Shown here one piece after another: positions 34,501-42,848 of a stretch of DNA of 64,000 nt; positions within the stretch are counted from its first letter, which is position 1; each line of letters begins with the position of its first letter. The DNA is from Hyphococcus sp. (GTDB lineage Bacteria > Pseudomonadota > Alphaproteobacteria > Caulobacterales > Parvularculaceae). The stretch covers positions 21,883-85,882 of the forward strand of contig JABDJK010000001.1 of the NCBI GenBank assembly GCA_013002535.1, read 5' to 3'. The position numbers and the translations under genes are program-made. The notes beneath the pieces are model-generated. The model was not told where the DNA came from. It did not search any database and saw only the letters and a list, made by a program, of their open reading frames with translations.

Positions 34501-34524
34501 CGTTTTGGGGTGGAACCCAAAACG
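34501..34524. repeat. 9-bp perfect inverted repeat
   Basis: CGTTTTGGG (34501-34509) and CCCAAAACG (34516-34524) enclose the spacer GTGGAA. No U-tract follows on either strand, so a simple intrinsic terminator is unlikely. It lies in the convergent spacer after the M23 gene. Confidence 0.5.
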
Positions 34525-34606
34525 GTGCAAACAAATGGAATTCGCGATGTTAAGGGTTTTTTTGCGGCACAATCTCGACGACAAAAACTCGTGATTTAGT
34601 TGATCT

Positions 34607-34636
34607 ATGTTGCGTCAGACGCAACATCTCGCGAGA
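34607..34636. other. Two abutting palindromes in a convergent spacer
   Basis: ATGTTGCGTC-A-GACGCAACAT (34607-34627) has perfect 10-bp arms around a single A. It shares its last base with a second palindrome, TCTCGCGAGA (34627-34636). Such tight symmetry is typical of a protein-binding site, yet both flanking genes end here rather than start. It may serve DNA architecture, termination or an unannotated transcript. Confidence 0.45.
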
Positions 34637-34724
34637 ATTTTCCAAAAAAGATATGTCCGCGACGCATGCGATTGCTTCGCAAACGGTCGCCGCGAACCCC
34701 TCTTGCGATTGAATCTTGATTGAT

Positions 34725-35606
34725 TTAATTCAACCGCTGTTTCAGACGTTCATCGAGCCATGCGATAAGATCATTTGTTACCTCATCGCGGTTTGTTTCG
34801 TTGAACAATTCGTGGCGTGCGCCATCATAGAGTTTCACTGAAACGTCTTTGACGCCGCCTTTGTGATAACGCGTGCCCAATATCTCGACGAGTTCCCCGC
34901 CGCCGCACAGCGGGTCATCACGGCCGGAAACAATATAGATCGGCAGATCAGAACGCAGCTTTTCGTATTCCTTGGCGTCGCCTGCGCGCATGGCGTCAGC
35001 CATCATCGCCATCGTGGTTTCCGGCGGCGCTTCAAATCCACACAGAGGGTCGGCGATATATTTGTCGACTTCCGCCTCGTCGCGCGATAGCCAGTCGAAG
35101 TCTGTTCGCGCCGGTGCAAACGCTGCGTTCAAACCTGCGAAAGACATATCGGCGCCGGACATCGCCATCTGCGCCAGCGCCGGCATATCGCTGGAGCCGG
35201 ATAAGACGCAGGCGTCAACTTTATCAGCATGGTCGAATAGCAATGCTTGCGCCGCGAATGACCCCATGGAGTGTCCCAAGAGCGCCAATGGCGCCCCCTC
35301 ATAAGAGGCGCGGGCGATCTCACTCAATTGCTTCACATCTTCAATGAGCGCCGGCCAGCCTCCAGCCCCAAAATCGCCGGGAGCCCCCTCACCGATAGTT
35401 TCACCATGCCCGCGATGATCGCTCGCATAAACGACAAAACCCGCTTCGGTCAGCGCGCCCGCAAGTCGCTTGTAGCGTTCCTTATGTTCGCCGAGCCCAT
35501 GGGAGATCTGCAAAATTCCGCTCAGGTCGGTGTCTGGCGACCATTTCACTGCTGAAATCGTTAAACCGTCATTTTGAGAGGAAAAGGAAAACCGTTCTTC
35601 GTGCAT
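34725..35606 (-). CDS. Monoacylglycerol lipase / lysophospholipase-like alpha/beta-hydrolase
   Basis: 293 residues, no signal peptide, so cytoplasmic. Serine-hydrolase S33 pattern: QISHGLGEHKERYKRLA (the HG motif of monoacylglycerol lipases), SDHRGHGET, nucleophile elbow GHSMG with Ser113, Asp in VSGRDDPLCG and His in DGARHELFNE. It probably cleaves monoacylglycerols or related esters. The gene is divergent from the HAD-PlsC/gpsA/plsB/WS-DGAT operon with 119 bp between starts, so synthesis and breakdown genes of the same lipid class share a promoter region. Confidence 0.85.
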   Translation of the reverse strand: MHEERFSFSSQNDGLTISAVKWSPDTDLSGILQISHGLGEHKERYKRLAGALTEAGFVVYASDHRGHGETIGEGAPGDFGAGGWPALIEDVKQLSEIARASYEGAPLALLGHSMGSFAAQALLFDHADKVDACVLSGSSDMPALAQMAMSGADMSFAGLNAAFAPARTDFDWLSRDEAEVDKYIADPLCGFEAPPETTMAMMADAMRAGDAKEYEKLRSDLPIYIVSGRDDPLCGGGELVEILGTRYHKGGVKDVSVKLYDGARHELFNETNRDEVTNDLIAWLDERLKQRLN

Positions 35607-35725
35607 TCTCGGGGCCTATTTGCTGCAGCGCCGCTTTCCTATGGGAAAACATCCGTGTTATCAATTTCTTCGGCTTTGGCACGATATTTTTACTAGGCGC
35701 AAAAGCCAGTGGATGGTGGGAAAAC

Positions 35726-37237
35726 GTGAGCAACAATCCGGTATTGCAGTCGATCCTTGATGATATTGAGGAAGCGCCGAACGGTCCGTCGGTCGCGGCG
35801 ATCTTTGACTATGACGGTACCCTAATCCACGGATATTCCGCCGTCGCCTTCCTCCGTGAGCAGATCATGAGCGGCGCCATGAGCCCGCGCGAGATGCGCG
35901 ATCAGTTTACTGCGGTGCGGAAATTCGCTTCCGGCAAAGCCGGTTTCTCGGCCCTGATGGATGCTACCGCGGGTTCGATGCGCGGGCGCTCGGAAGAATG
36001 GTTCTCGGAGTTCGGCGAGAAAGTTTATCGAAAATCTATCGCCGGCTCGATCTACCCGGAAGCGCGCGCCATCGTCGCGGCGCACCGGCGAAAAGGTCAC
36101 ACACTGGCGATTATTTCGTCCGCAACGAAATACCAGATCCAACCGGTCGCCGATGACCTTGGATTTGACAATGTCCTGTGCACCGAACTTGAAGTGAAGA
36201 ATGGCGTCTTTACGGGCAAAGCTGTCCATCCGACCTGCTTCGGCGAAGGCAAACGAATGGCGGCGGAAGCGCTGTCATACGACACTGGCGTCGATCTCGA
36301 TGAAAGTTTCTTCTATACCGACAGCGACGACGACCTTGCCTTGCTTGATGTCATCGGCCGACCGCGCATTTTGAACGCCAACACCAAACTGAAACGCATC
36401 GCCCGCCAGCGCGGCTGGAATTCCTATAAATTCTCAAGCCGCGGACGGCCAGATTTGCAAACCATGATGCGCATGGCGCTCGCCTATTATGCGATGCCGG
36501 CATCCTTTGCATTGACCTCGCCAATTCTCGCCCTCACCGGCAATAAGCGCGCGATGTTAAATGTCGCCGGCGGTCTGTGGGCGGATTATGCAACAGCGAT
36601 CACCGGCGTGGAGCTCGATGTAGACGGCGAAGAAAACCTGTGGGCCGAGCGCCCAGCGGTTTTCGTTTTCAACCATCAAAGCTCTCTTGACGCATTGATC
36701 CTGCCGAAACTCTTGCGCCGCGACTTCACCGGCGTCGGTAAGAAGGAAATTGCGCGCTTCCCAGTTATCGGTCAGATCATGCAATTCGCCGATGTCGTGC
36801 TAATTGATCGCAAGAATACAAAAAAAGCGATCGACGCCATGCGCCCGGTTGTGGACGCCATCAAAAATGACGGGCTCTCCGTTTCAATCTCCCCGGAGGG
36901 GACGCGTAGCGTTTCAACGAAACTCGGCAAATTCAAAAAAGGCCCCTTTCATATCGCCATGCAGGCGGGGGTTCCGATGGTGCCAGTCGTTATACACAAC
37001 GCAACCGATTCCATGCCGCGCGGCGCCCATATTGCTCGTCCGGCAAAAATCCGCGTTTCGGTTCTGTCGCCGGTCGATACCAGCGATTGGTCCGCTGATA
37101 CAATTGACGCCCATGTAGAGAGTGTGCGCAATATGTTTCTGGACGCGCTCAATCAAGGCGCACCGGAGACTAATGACGAAATCTCGCTCGATCATTGGGA
37201 CATTCCGGACGAAAAAAAACGCGACGCCGCTGAATGA
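35726..37237 (+). CDS. Bifunctional HAD-IB phosphatase / 1-acyl-glycerol-3-phosphate acyltransferase (PlsC fusion)
   Basis: 503 residues from a GTG start. Residues 20-225 form a SerB-like HAD phosphatase: nucleophile D28 and D30 in FDYDGT, Ser/Thr motif in AIISSATKYQ, acidic motif FYTDSDDDLALLD. Residues 300-465 form a PlsC acyltransferase: NHQSSLD with His317 and Asp322, GVGKKE, the VLIDRKN strand and SPEGTRS (about 389-395). Together they could acylate lysophosphatidate and dephosphorylate the product to diacylglycerol. A similar fusion (Rv2483c) exists in mycobacteria next to plsB2 and a wax/TAG synthase. The HAD substrate is not proven. Confidence 0.88.
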   Translation: MSNNPVLQSILDDIEEAPNGPSVAAIFDYDGTLIHGYSAVAFLREQIMSGAMSPREMRDQFTAVRKFASGKAGFSALMDATAGSMRGRSEEWFSEFGEKVYRKSIAGSIYPEARAIVAAHRRKGHTLAIISSATKYQIQPVADDLGFDNVLCTELEVKNGVFTGKAVHPTCFGEGKRMAAEALSYDTGVDLDESFFYTDSDDDLALLDVIGRPRILNANTKLKRIARQRGWNSYKFSSRGRPDLQTMMRMALAYYAMPASFALTSPILALTGNKRAMLNVAGGLWADYATAITGVELDVDGEENLWAERPAVFVFNHQSSLDALILPKLLRRDFTGVGKKEIARFPVIGQIMQFADVVLIDRKNTKKAIDAMRPVVDAIKNDGLSVSISPEGTRSVSTKLGKFKKGPFHIAMQAGVPMVPVVIHNATDSMPRGAHIARPAKIRVSVLSPVDTSDWSADTIDAHVESVRNMFLDALNQGAPETNDEISLDHWDIPDEKKRDAAE

Positions 37238-37270
37238 ACTTTCCGGGTCGCCAACAGGGAGCGTGACCCA

Positions 37271-38272
37271 ATGAAGTTACAGACTGCCGTGCTCGGCGCC
37301 GGTTCCTGGGGATCAACGGTCGCATCAATTGTTGCAAACAATACGCCGACTGTGCTTTGGGCCCGCGACGCCGCGGTCGCCAAAGAAATCAACGAAAACA
37401 ATTCCAACGAAAAATATCTGCCCGGTCGCAAACTTTCGCCGAAACTGACGGCAACGGACAACCTAGAGGAAGCAGTGCGAACCGCAGATGTTATCGTCTT
37501 GGGTGTTCCCTCAAAAGCGATGCGGGAAACGCTGGAGTCCTTACGCGATGTTATTCGGCCATGGGTTCCCGTAATTTCGCTAGCAAAAGGTCTGGAACCC
37601 GGCACCGGTTACCGGATGACCGAAATCATCAAGGAGGTGTTGCCGGGACACCCGCCTGGCGTTTTGACCGGACCCAATCTCGCTCGAGAGATTGTAGACG
37701 GTTACGCGGCGGCATCAGTCCTCGCCATGGAAGACCAAGTCATTGTCAAAAAACTTCAGCCGGTGTTCGGGTCAGGAATCTTTCGAGTTTATACAAATAC
37801 GGACGTAATTGGCTGCGAACTCGGCGGCGCCTTCAAGAATGTTATCGCGATTGCCGCTGGCATGGGCGACGGCGCCGGCGCCGGCGTAAATACGCGCTCG
37901 ACAGTCATTACCCGGGGACTTGCGGAGATGACACGGCTCGGCCGCGCCATGGGCGGACGCGCGCGGACTTTCGCCGGGCTTGCCGGCATGGGCGACATGA
38001 TGGCGACGTGCACCAGTGAGTTAAGCCGGAATCATCACGTCGGCGTTGAGCTCGGCAAGGGCCGCACTATCGATCAAATTATCGCTGACATGGACCAGGT
38101 CGCCGAAGGCGTTAAGACATCCAAGGTGGTTATGGAGCTTTCCAATCAATATGATATTGAAATGCCCATATCGCATGAGGTCTATAGAGTGTGTCATGAG
38201 AGCTCGACAGCGCGGCAGGCATTTCGCGGGCTTCTGCGCGTTGCCTCCGGGTCGGAAGCCGATCCGGGATAA
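37271..38272 (+). CDS. gpsA: NAD(P)H-dependent glycerol-3-phosphate dehydrogenase
   Basis: 333 residues. The Rossmann motif VLGAGSWGSTVA is near the N-terminus, followed by the AKGLEPGTGYRMTEI region, GPNLAREIVDGYAAASV and the active-site Lys in CELGGAFKNVIAIAAGMGDG. It reduces dihydroxyacetone phosphate to sn-glycerol-3-phosphate, the backbone of all glycerolipids. It lies between the HAD-PlsC fusion and plsB, 33 and 29 bp away. Such a location is unusual and makes the operon self-sufficient in backbone supply. Confidence 0.96.
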   Translation: MKLQTAVLGAGSWGSTVASIVANNTPTVLWARDAAVAKEINENNSNEKYLPGRKLSPKLTATDNLEEAVRTADVIVLGVPSKAMRETLESLRDVIRPWVPVISLAKGLEPGTGYRMTEIIKEVLPGHPPGVLTGPNLAREIVDGYAAASVLAMEDQVIVKKLQPVFGSGIFRVYTNTDVIGCELGGAFKNVIAIAAGMGDGAGAGVNTRSTVITRGLAEMTRLGRAMGGRARTFAGLAGMGDMMATCTSELSRNHHVGVELGKGRTIDQIIADMDQVAEGVKTSKVVMELSNQYDIEMPISHEVYRVCHESSTARQAFRGLLRVASGSEADPG

Positions 38273-38301
38273 ACCCAACTGGCGCACACCGGGAGAATAT
38301 T

Positions 38302-40692
38302 TTGGCTGACGCCTCGAACGAAAACTTGCCAGCAACTGACGTAAGCCCTTGGCCCCATGGCGATGGCGCGCGCGTGTTATTTATCATAGAGCGCGAAGAC
38401 GAAGCCGACGAAGAAATTGCGCGCAAATGGATCGAAAAATTCAAACCGTCAAACTCCAGCGATGCGATGTACGCCTTTGTTGACGCGGAAGATGCTTTAA
38501 CCCAACTGGGCCTTGAAGTCGTGAATACAGCCCCAGGCGATGTAATCGTCATACCAGTCGCAGCTGTCTGGTCGAAAACTGGCCGCCGCCTTGGCGACCG
38601 CTTAATCGGACGAATCAATGCCGGTTCGGGCGCCGCTCGAAAACGCAAAGCGGCGGCATCACGACCCGACGCCTGCACAATGGTCGTTGGCGAAGCTGCA
38701 AGTCTTGATGCGCTTCGTGAACGCTTCCAGCGCAAGACCGGCGCATCAACCGATGCGGGGTTTACGAATTATGTCGCTCGCCAGGCGGTTCTCACCCTTG
38801 ACCGCGAACGGCGCAAAGTTGACGGCGCTGAAATTAAACTGCCCCGTTTCGTTGCCGATGCAATCATGGCGCGCTCGGATTTTCGCGAAGACTTACAAAC
38901 AATTGCCGATGAAACTGGCGCGCCTCTCTCAGAAGTCGAGGAAGAAGCACGCGCCTGTCTTTTGGAAATCGCACCGGCGCCAGCCCGATTTTATGTCGAC
39001 GCCATGGCGAAATTCGTCAAATCCGTCTGCTCCATGGGATACGATCCGGACATCGTTTATGACGAAAACGAAGCGCGCCGGATCGGTGAAATCGTCAAAA
39101 CCAAACCGACGGCAATATTGTTCACGCACAAATCGCATGTTGACGGGATGGCGCTGATCCACTTTGGCCATGAACGAAAGTTTCCGCTACTTCATATGAT
39201 CGGCGGCATCAACATGAAGTTCATGGGCGTCGGATCGCTCGCGAAAAAAAGCGGCGCAGTTTTTATTCGCCGCAGCTTTCAGGAAAACCCGATCTACAAG
39301 ATCGCCTTGCGGCATTACCTGTCATACGTCCTTGAAAAACGATTTCCCGTGGCCTGGTCGCTGGAAGGCACGCGCTCGCGCATCGGCAAGCTCATGCCTC
39401 CGCGCTACGGCATTTTGAAATATGTGATGGAGTCGGCCTACAAAAACGGGATTGATGATCTCCAGATCATTCCGGTTTCCATCTATTACGATCTCATTCC
39501 GGATATCGACTCATACGCATCTGAGCAATCCGGCGCGACCAAGCGAAAGGAAAGCCTTTCGTGGTTCGTTGGCTTTGTCGCAGGTATGCGCAAACCCCTC
39601 GGGCGCATTTTCATGAAATTCGGCGATCCTATCGCGGCGGACGTTTCTGTCATGAGCGACGACAGCCGCGACAATGCCGGTTTGTCGCTGGAGTTGCGCA
39701 AGATCGCGTTTGAAGCGGCCGTCAATATCAATTCCGTAACGCCGTTGACCTCGTCGGGTCTTATCTCGTTCATCATGTTAAGCGCGGCGCCGCAGGCGCT
39801 CACCGAAACCGAAATCATTCGCGCGCTCATCCGCCTGCGCGATTGGGCAGTCGCTCGAAACATTCCATTGACCGATGACTTCAATGAAGCCGACCAGGAC
39901 AAAATCCGCAAAGTGGCGGGCGCCATGATCGAAGTCGGACTGGTAAAACGCTATGAAGAAGGCGTGGAAACTTTATACGGCATCGCAAAGGGTCAGGAAT
40001 TTACGGTCAGTTATTATCGCAACACGGTGATGCATTTCTTCATCAATAATGCCATCGCTGAACTGGCGCTCGCCAAAGCCATTGAAAATGACGGCGCCGC
40101 GCCGACGGATTCATTCCATGACGGCGCTCTCGCTTTGCGTGATCTGTTCAAGTTTGAATTTTTCTATCCGCCTAGCATCACCTTCACCGAAAAAATTATC
40201 GACGAACTCGACAGCCAGTGCGCCGACTGGCAGGCGCGCCTCAATGAGGGCGGCCGTGCGATTGAGACGATCCTAGAACAGATGCAACCGCTCTTCGCCC
40301 ACGGCGCACTCAAGCCTTATATCGAAGCGTACAGCGTTGCTGCAGATGCGCTTTACCGCTTGCCCACAGACAGCGCGCCGGACGAAAAGGCGTTTCTTGC
40401 CGAATGCCTGAAATTGGGCCGTGACGCCGTTTTGCGCCAACGTATTTCCGGCGAAGAATCCATCGCCAAGCTGCTCTACTCAAACGCCTATCAACTGGCG
40501 GATAATCGCGGCCTTATCGGCGGCGCCAGCGGAAAATTAGCCGAAAAACGCGCAGCCTTTGCCAAAGAAATGCGCGGTTGGCAGCGGCGCCTGCGCCTCA
40601 TTGAAACGATCGATGCGCGCCGCCGCGCAGCCGAAGAATTTCAACAAGACGCGACACGCGCCGGCGCCGAACCGCTTCAGGCAGCGCAATAA
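38302..40692 (+). CDS. plsB: Glycerol-3-phosphate 1-O-acyltransferase PlsB
   Basis: 796 residues from a TTG start 6 nt after GGGAG. Acyltransferase motifs: HKSHVDG (about residue 276), the FIRRSFQENPIYKIALRHYL block that binds glycerol-3-phosphate, SLEGTRSRIGKLMPPRYG (about 353-370) and the IIPVSIYYDLIPD strand. Long N- and C-terminal helical regions are normal for PlsB. It places the first acyl chain on glycerol-3-phosphate at the inner membrane. Most alphaproteobacteria rely on the unrelated PlsX/PlsY, so a full-length PlsB beside gpsA and a DGAT points to a specialised role. Confidence 0.92.
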   Translation: MADASNENLPATDVSPWPHGDGARVLFIIEREDEADEEIARKWIEKFKPSNSSDAMYAFVDAEDALTQLGLEVVNTAPGDVIVIPVAAVWSKTGRRLGDRLIGRINAGSGAARKRKAAASRPDACTMVVGEAASLDALRERFQRKTGASTDAGFTNYVARQAVLTLDRERRKVDGAEIKLPRFVADAIMARSDFREDLQTIADETGAPLSEVEEEARACLLEIAPAPARFYVDAMAKFVKSVCSMGYDPDIVYDENEARRIGEIVKTKPTAILFTHKSHVDGMALIHFGHERKFPLLHMIGGINMKFMGVGSLAKKSGAVFIRRSFQENPIYKIALRHYLSYVLEKRFPVAWSLEGTRSRIGKLMPPRYGILKYVMESAYKNGIDDLQIIPVSIYYDLIPDIDSYASEQSGATKRKESLSWFVGFVAGMRKPLGRIFMKFGDPIAADVSVMSDDSRDNAGLSLELRKIAFEAAVNINSVTPLTSSGLISFIMLSAAPQALTETEIIRALIRLRDWAVARNIPLTDDFNEADQDKIRKVAGAMIEVGLVKRYEEGVETLYGIAKGQEFTVSYYRNTVMHFFINNAIAELALAKAIENDGAAPTDSFHDGALALRDLFKFEFFYPPSITFTEKIIDELDSQCADWQARLNEGGRAIETILEQMQPLFAHGALKPYIEAYSVAADALYRLPTDSAPDEKAFLAECLKLGRDAVLRQRISGEESIAKLLYSNAYQLADNRGLIGGASGKLAEKRAAFAKEMRGWQRRLRLIETIDARRRAAEEFQQDATRAGAEPLQAAQ

Positions 40693-40772
40693 TATTTGAT
40701 ATGCCGCTGGCAAGACTTCATTGAGCAGTCTCCGCTATGGATGGTCGGAACAGTTAACAGAATGGAAACGAC

Positions 40773-42359
40773 ATGGAACAGTTGAGCGCCCAAGACGCCC
40801 AGTTCCTATACATGGAAGACGCCGATATCGTCGCCAATATCACCGGCGCCTATATCTGCGACCAATCAACGGCGCCCGGCGGCATCGTGCGTTTCCGCGA
40901 TATTGTTTCCTCCATTGAAGAGCGGCTCAAATACTGCCCGTTTTTCAAACGCAAACTGATGCGTGTGCCGATGGAAATGGATTACCCCTATTGGGTCGAT
41001 GATCCGCATTTCGATATTGAATATCACGTTCATCATGCGCGCCTGCCACAGCCCGCCGACTGGCGGCAATTCTGTATTCATTTCGCGCGCTATCATTCGC
41101 GGCCTCTTGATCTCGGACGCCCGCTTTGGGAAATGTATATCGTTGAGGGTCTAGACAATGTCGACGGCATTCCAAAGGGAAGCTTTGCGGTCATCGGAAA
41201 GGTGCATCATGCTGTGCTCGACGGCACGGCGGCGATCCAGATGCTCGGCGCGCTCATGGATATTTCGCCGGAAGGCCCGCCAATATTCCAATATCCGCCA
41301 ACTGAAGGCCCTGGCCCCGCGGAACCGCTGCCGGCGCTCCTGGCCCGCGCCAGCCTCAACAATGCGCGTTCGCCCATGCGGTTCGCAGACGCCGTAAGGC
41401 GATCGAGCCCGCAGATCGCTCGTGCCGTCGCAGGTTTCGGCGCTTCACGCTTGCGCCGTGAAAAATCAGCTGGCGTTCCGCATACAATTTTCAACGACAA
41501 GGTGTCGCCGCATAAATCGTTCGACGCGGTTGAATTCGACCTCGCGGATTTCAAAATGATCCGGACCGCCTATCCGGAAGCGAAGGTCAACGACGTCGTT
41601 CTTGCGACCGTAGGCGGCGGTTTGCGCAAATATCTGAAGTCAAAAGACGAGCTGCCGAAGCAACCGCTCATCGCCATGGCGCCGATCAACGCGCGCACTG
41701 ATGACAAGTCCAATAAAGACGCCGGCAACAATATCAGCGCGATGACCGTGCCGCTGTTCACGACAATCGGACACCCGGTCGAACGCCTGAAAGCAGTGAC
41801 GTTAGCGACCCGCAAGACCAAGGCTGCGAAGGACGGCGTCGGCGCACGCTTGCTCACCGATCTTTCACAACAGGTCCCCGCGGCGATGATGGCGCTTGGC
41901 AGCCGGTTTGCGGCGCAAGCACTGTCAAACGGCATGACCATGAACAATTTGATTGTCTCGAATGTGCCCGGGCCCCAGGTCCCGCTCTATTTCTGCGGCG
42001 CCAAGATGGAAAAAATGTACGGTATGGCGCCCCTCGGCCCCGGCATGGGACTTTTCATCACGACGCCGAGTTACAACGGCAAGATATCCTTCGGCGTTAC
42101 CTGCACTCGTGAGATCATGCCCGACACTCCGGAATTCATCGCTTGCTTGAAAAAGGCGTTCGCAGAACTAAAGACGGCCGCTGAAAAACGCCTCGACGCC
42201 GGCCCGACGGTCGCGCCAGAAAAACCTGCCGCAAAAGAAGACGAAGGCAAGAAGGCGAAGAAAAAAAAGAAAAAAGATAAAAAGAAAAACAAAAAGAAGA
42301 ATAAGAAGAATCGAAAGATCGGGCCTAACGGCGTCGTTGATGGCGTTGGTTCCGCGTGA
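40773..42359 (+). CDS. Wax ester synthase / acyl-CoA:diacylglycerol acyltransferase (WS/DGAT) with poly-lysine tail
   Basis: 528 residues. N-terminal LSAQDAQFLYMED and the catalytic HHxxxDG motif as KVHHAVLDGTAA (about residues 145-151) define the family, as do PINAR, GNNISAMTVPL and MNNLIVSNVPGPQVPLYFCG. It forms triacylglycerol or wax esters from acyl-CoA. About 50 C-terminal residues form a tail that begins Ala/Pro/Glu-rich, then has roughly 20 Lys in 29 positions (42253-42315), then GPNGVVDGVGSA. This tail is not part of the normal family and may be an anionic-surface anchor. Last gene of the operon. Confidence 0.92.
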   Translation: MEQLSAQDAQFLYMEDADIVANITGAYICDQSTAPGGIVRFRDIVSSIEERLKYCPFFKRKLMRVPMEMDYPYWVDDPHFDIEYHVHHARLPQPADWRQFCIHFARYHSRPLDLGRPLWEMYIVEGLDNVDGIPKGSFAVIGKVHHAVLDGTAAIQMLGALMDISPEGPPIFQYPPTEGPGPAEPLPALLARASLNNARSPMRFADAVRRSSPQIARAVAGFGASRLRREKSAGVPHTIFNDKVSPHKSFDAVEFDLADFKMIRTAYPEAKVNDVVLATVGGGLRKYLKSKDELPKQPLIAMAPINARTDDKSNKDAGNNISAMTVPLFTTIGHPVERLKAVTLATRKTKAAKDGVGARLLTDLSQQVPAAMMALGSRFAAQALSNGMTMNNLIVSNVPGPQVPLYFCGAKMEKMYGMAPLGPGMGLFITTPSYNGKISFGVTCTREIMPDTPEFIACLKKAFAELKTAAEKRLDAGPTVAPEKPAAKEDEGKKAKKKKKKDKKKNKKKNKKNRKIGPNGVVDGVGSA

Positions 42360-42363
42360 CACC

Positions 42364-42702
42364 TTAATCAAACGCAATCCCGACATCTGACTCTTCCTGC
42401 CATATGAGGCGCGCTTGCGCCGGCGCGCTATACCCGTCGATTGCCAATTTGAATGTTTGCGGCAGCCCATCTGCGCCGTCCAACGTCAGTTTAGCGCCAT
42501 CAGGACTGAGATCGCGAACGATACAGCGCAATTCGAGATTTTCATCTGTAAAAATCAGTCCAAACTTGTAGACGGTTTGGCGATCGACCGCGCGATCCAC
42601 TTTTGTTTCGACCGGTTTCATCGACTTAAAATCGGTAACCGGTTTTGATTTCATTGCGGCGAGCCGCGCTTCCACCTTGGGATCTGGTTTCTTGCCGAAC
42701 AA
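42364..42702 (-). CDS. PilZ-domain protein
   Basis: 112 residues from a TTG start preceded by GGGAG at 8 nt. A basic N-terminus (FGKKPDPKVEARLA) leads to a small PilZ-like barrel: the RQTVYKFGLIF strand, CIVRDLSPDGAKLTLDG (the D/NxSxxG motif) and a VGIAFD end. The upstream RxxxR-type motif is weak (KVDRAVDRQ), so c-di-GMP binding is uncertain. It converges with the WS/DGAT gene. A decayed tandem copy lies just upstream at 42849-43131. Confidence 0.75.
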   Translation of the reverse strand: MFGKKPDPKVEARLAAMKSKPVTDFKSMKPVETKVDRAVDRQTVYKFGLIFTDENLELRCIVRDLSPDGAKLTLDGADGLPQTFKLAIDGYSAPAQARLIWQEESDVGIAFD

Positions 42703-42848
42703 TTCAGTCGCTCCCTGCGGCGCAGCGTTTTGCGCGCCGCCATCACTTTAGCCCCCCAGTTTTTCGTGAAACTTTTTACACAAACAACGTGCGCAAACTC
42801 TACGTTTGCCGCCGCGCTCTGCAGTTTTTCACCAGTTCAAATGAAAGG

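Larger units (their letters stand above)
34079..34724. other. Gene-free convergent spacer with several inverted repeats
   Basis: There is no credible gene in 646 bp between the converging M23 and lipase genes. Visible structures are a REP-like hairpin TCCCGA (34319-34324) / TCGGGA (34331-34336) inside a familiar dispersed 'CCCGATGAAAGTCGGGATCC' motif, a 9-bp hairpin at 34501-34524, and a double palindrome at 34607-34636. The last two are listed separately. Confidence 0.6.

Noticed and set aside
35670..35690. A second sigma-54-like site, TTGGCACGATATTTTTAC, upstream of the HAD-PlsC gene
   Set aside because: The -24 half matches, but the required GC at -12 is replaced by TT.
42253..42315. A-rich tract at the end of the WS/DGAT gene as a possible frameshift or pseudogene sign
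   Set aside because: The frame is intact through the tract to a normal stop, so it is treated as a real poly-lysine tail pending comparison.
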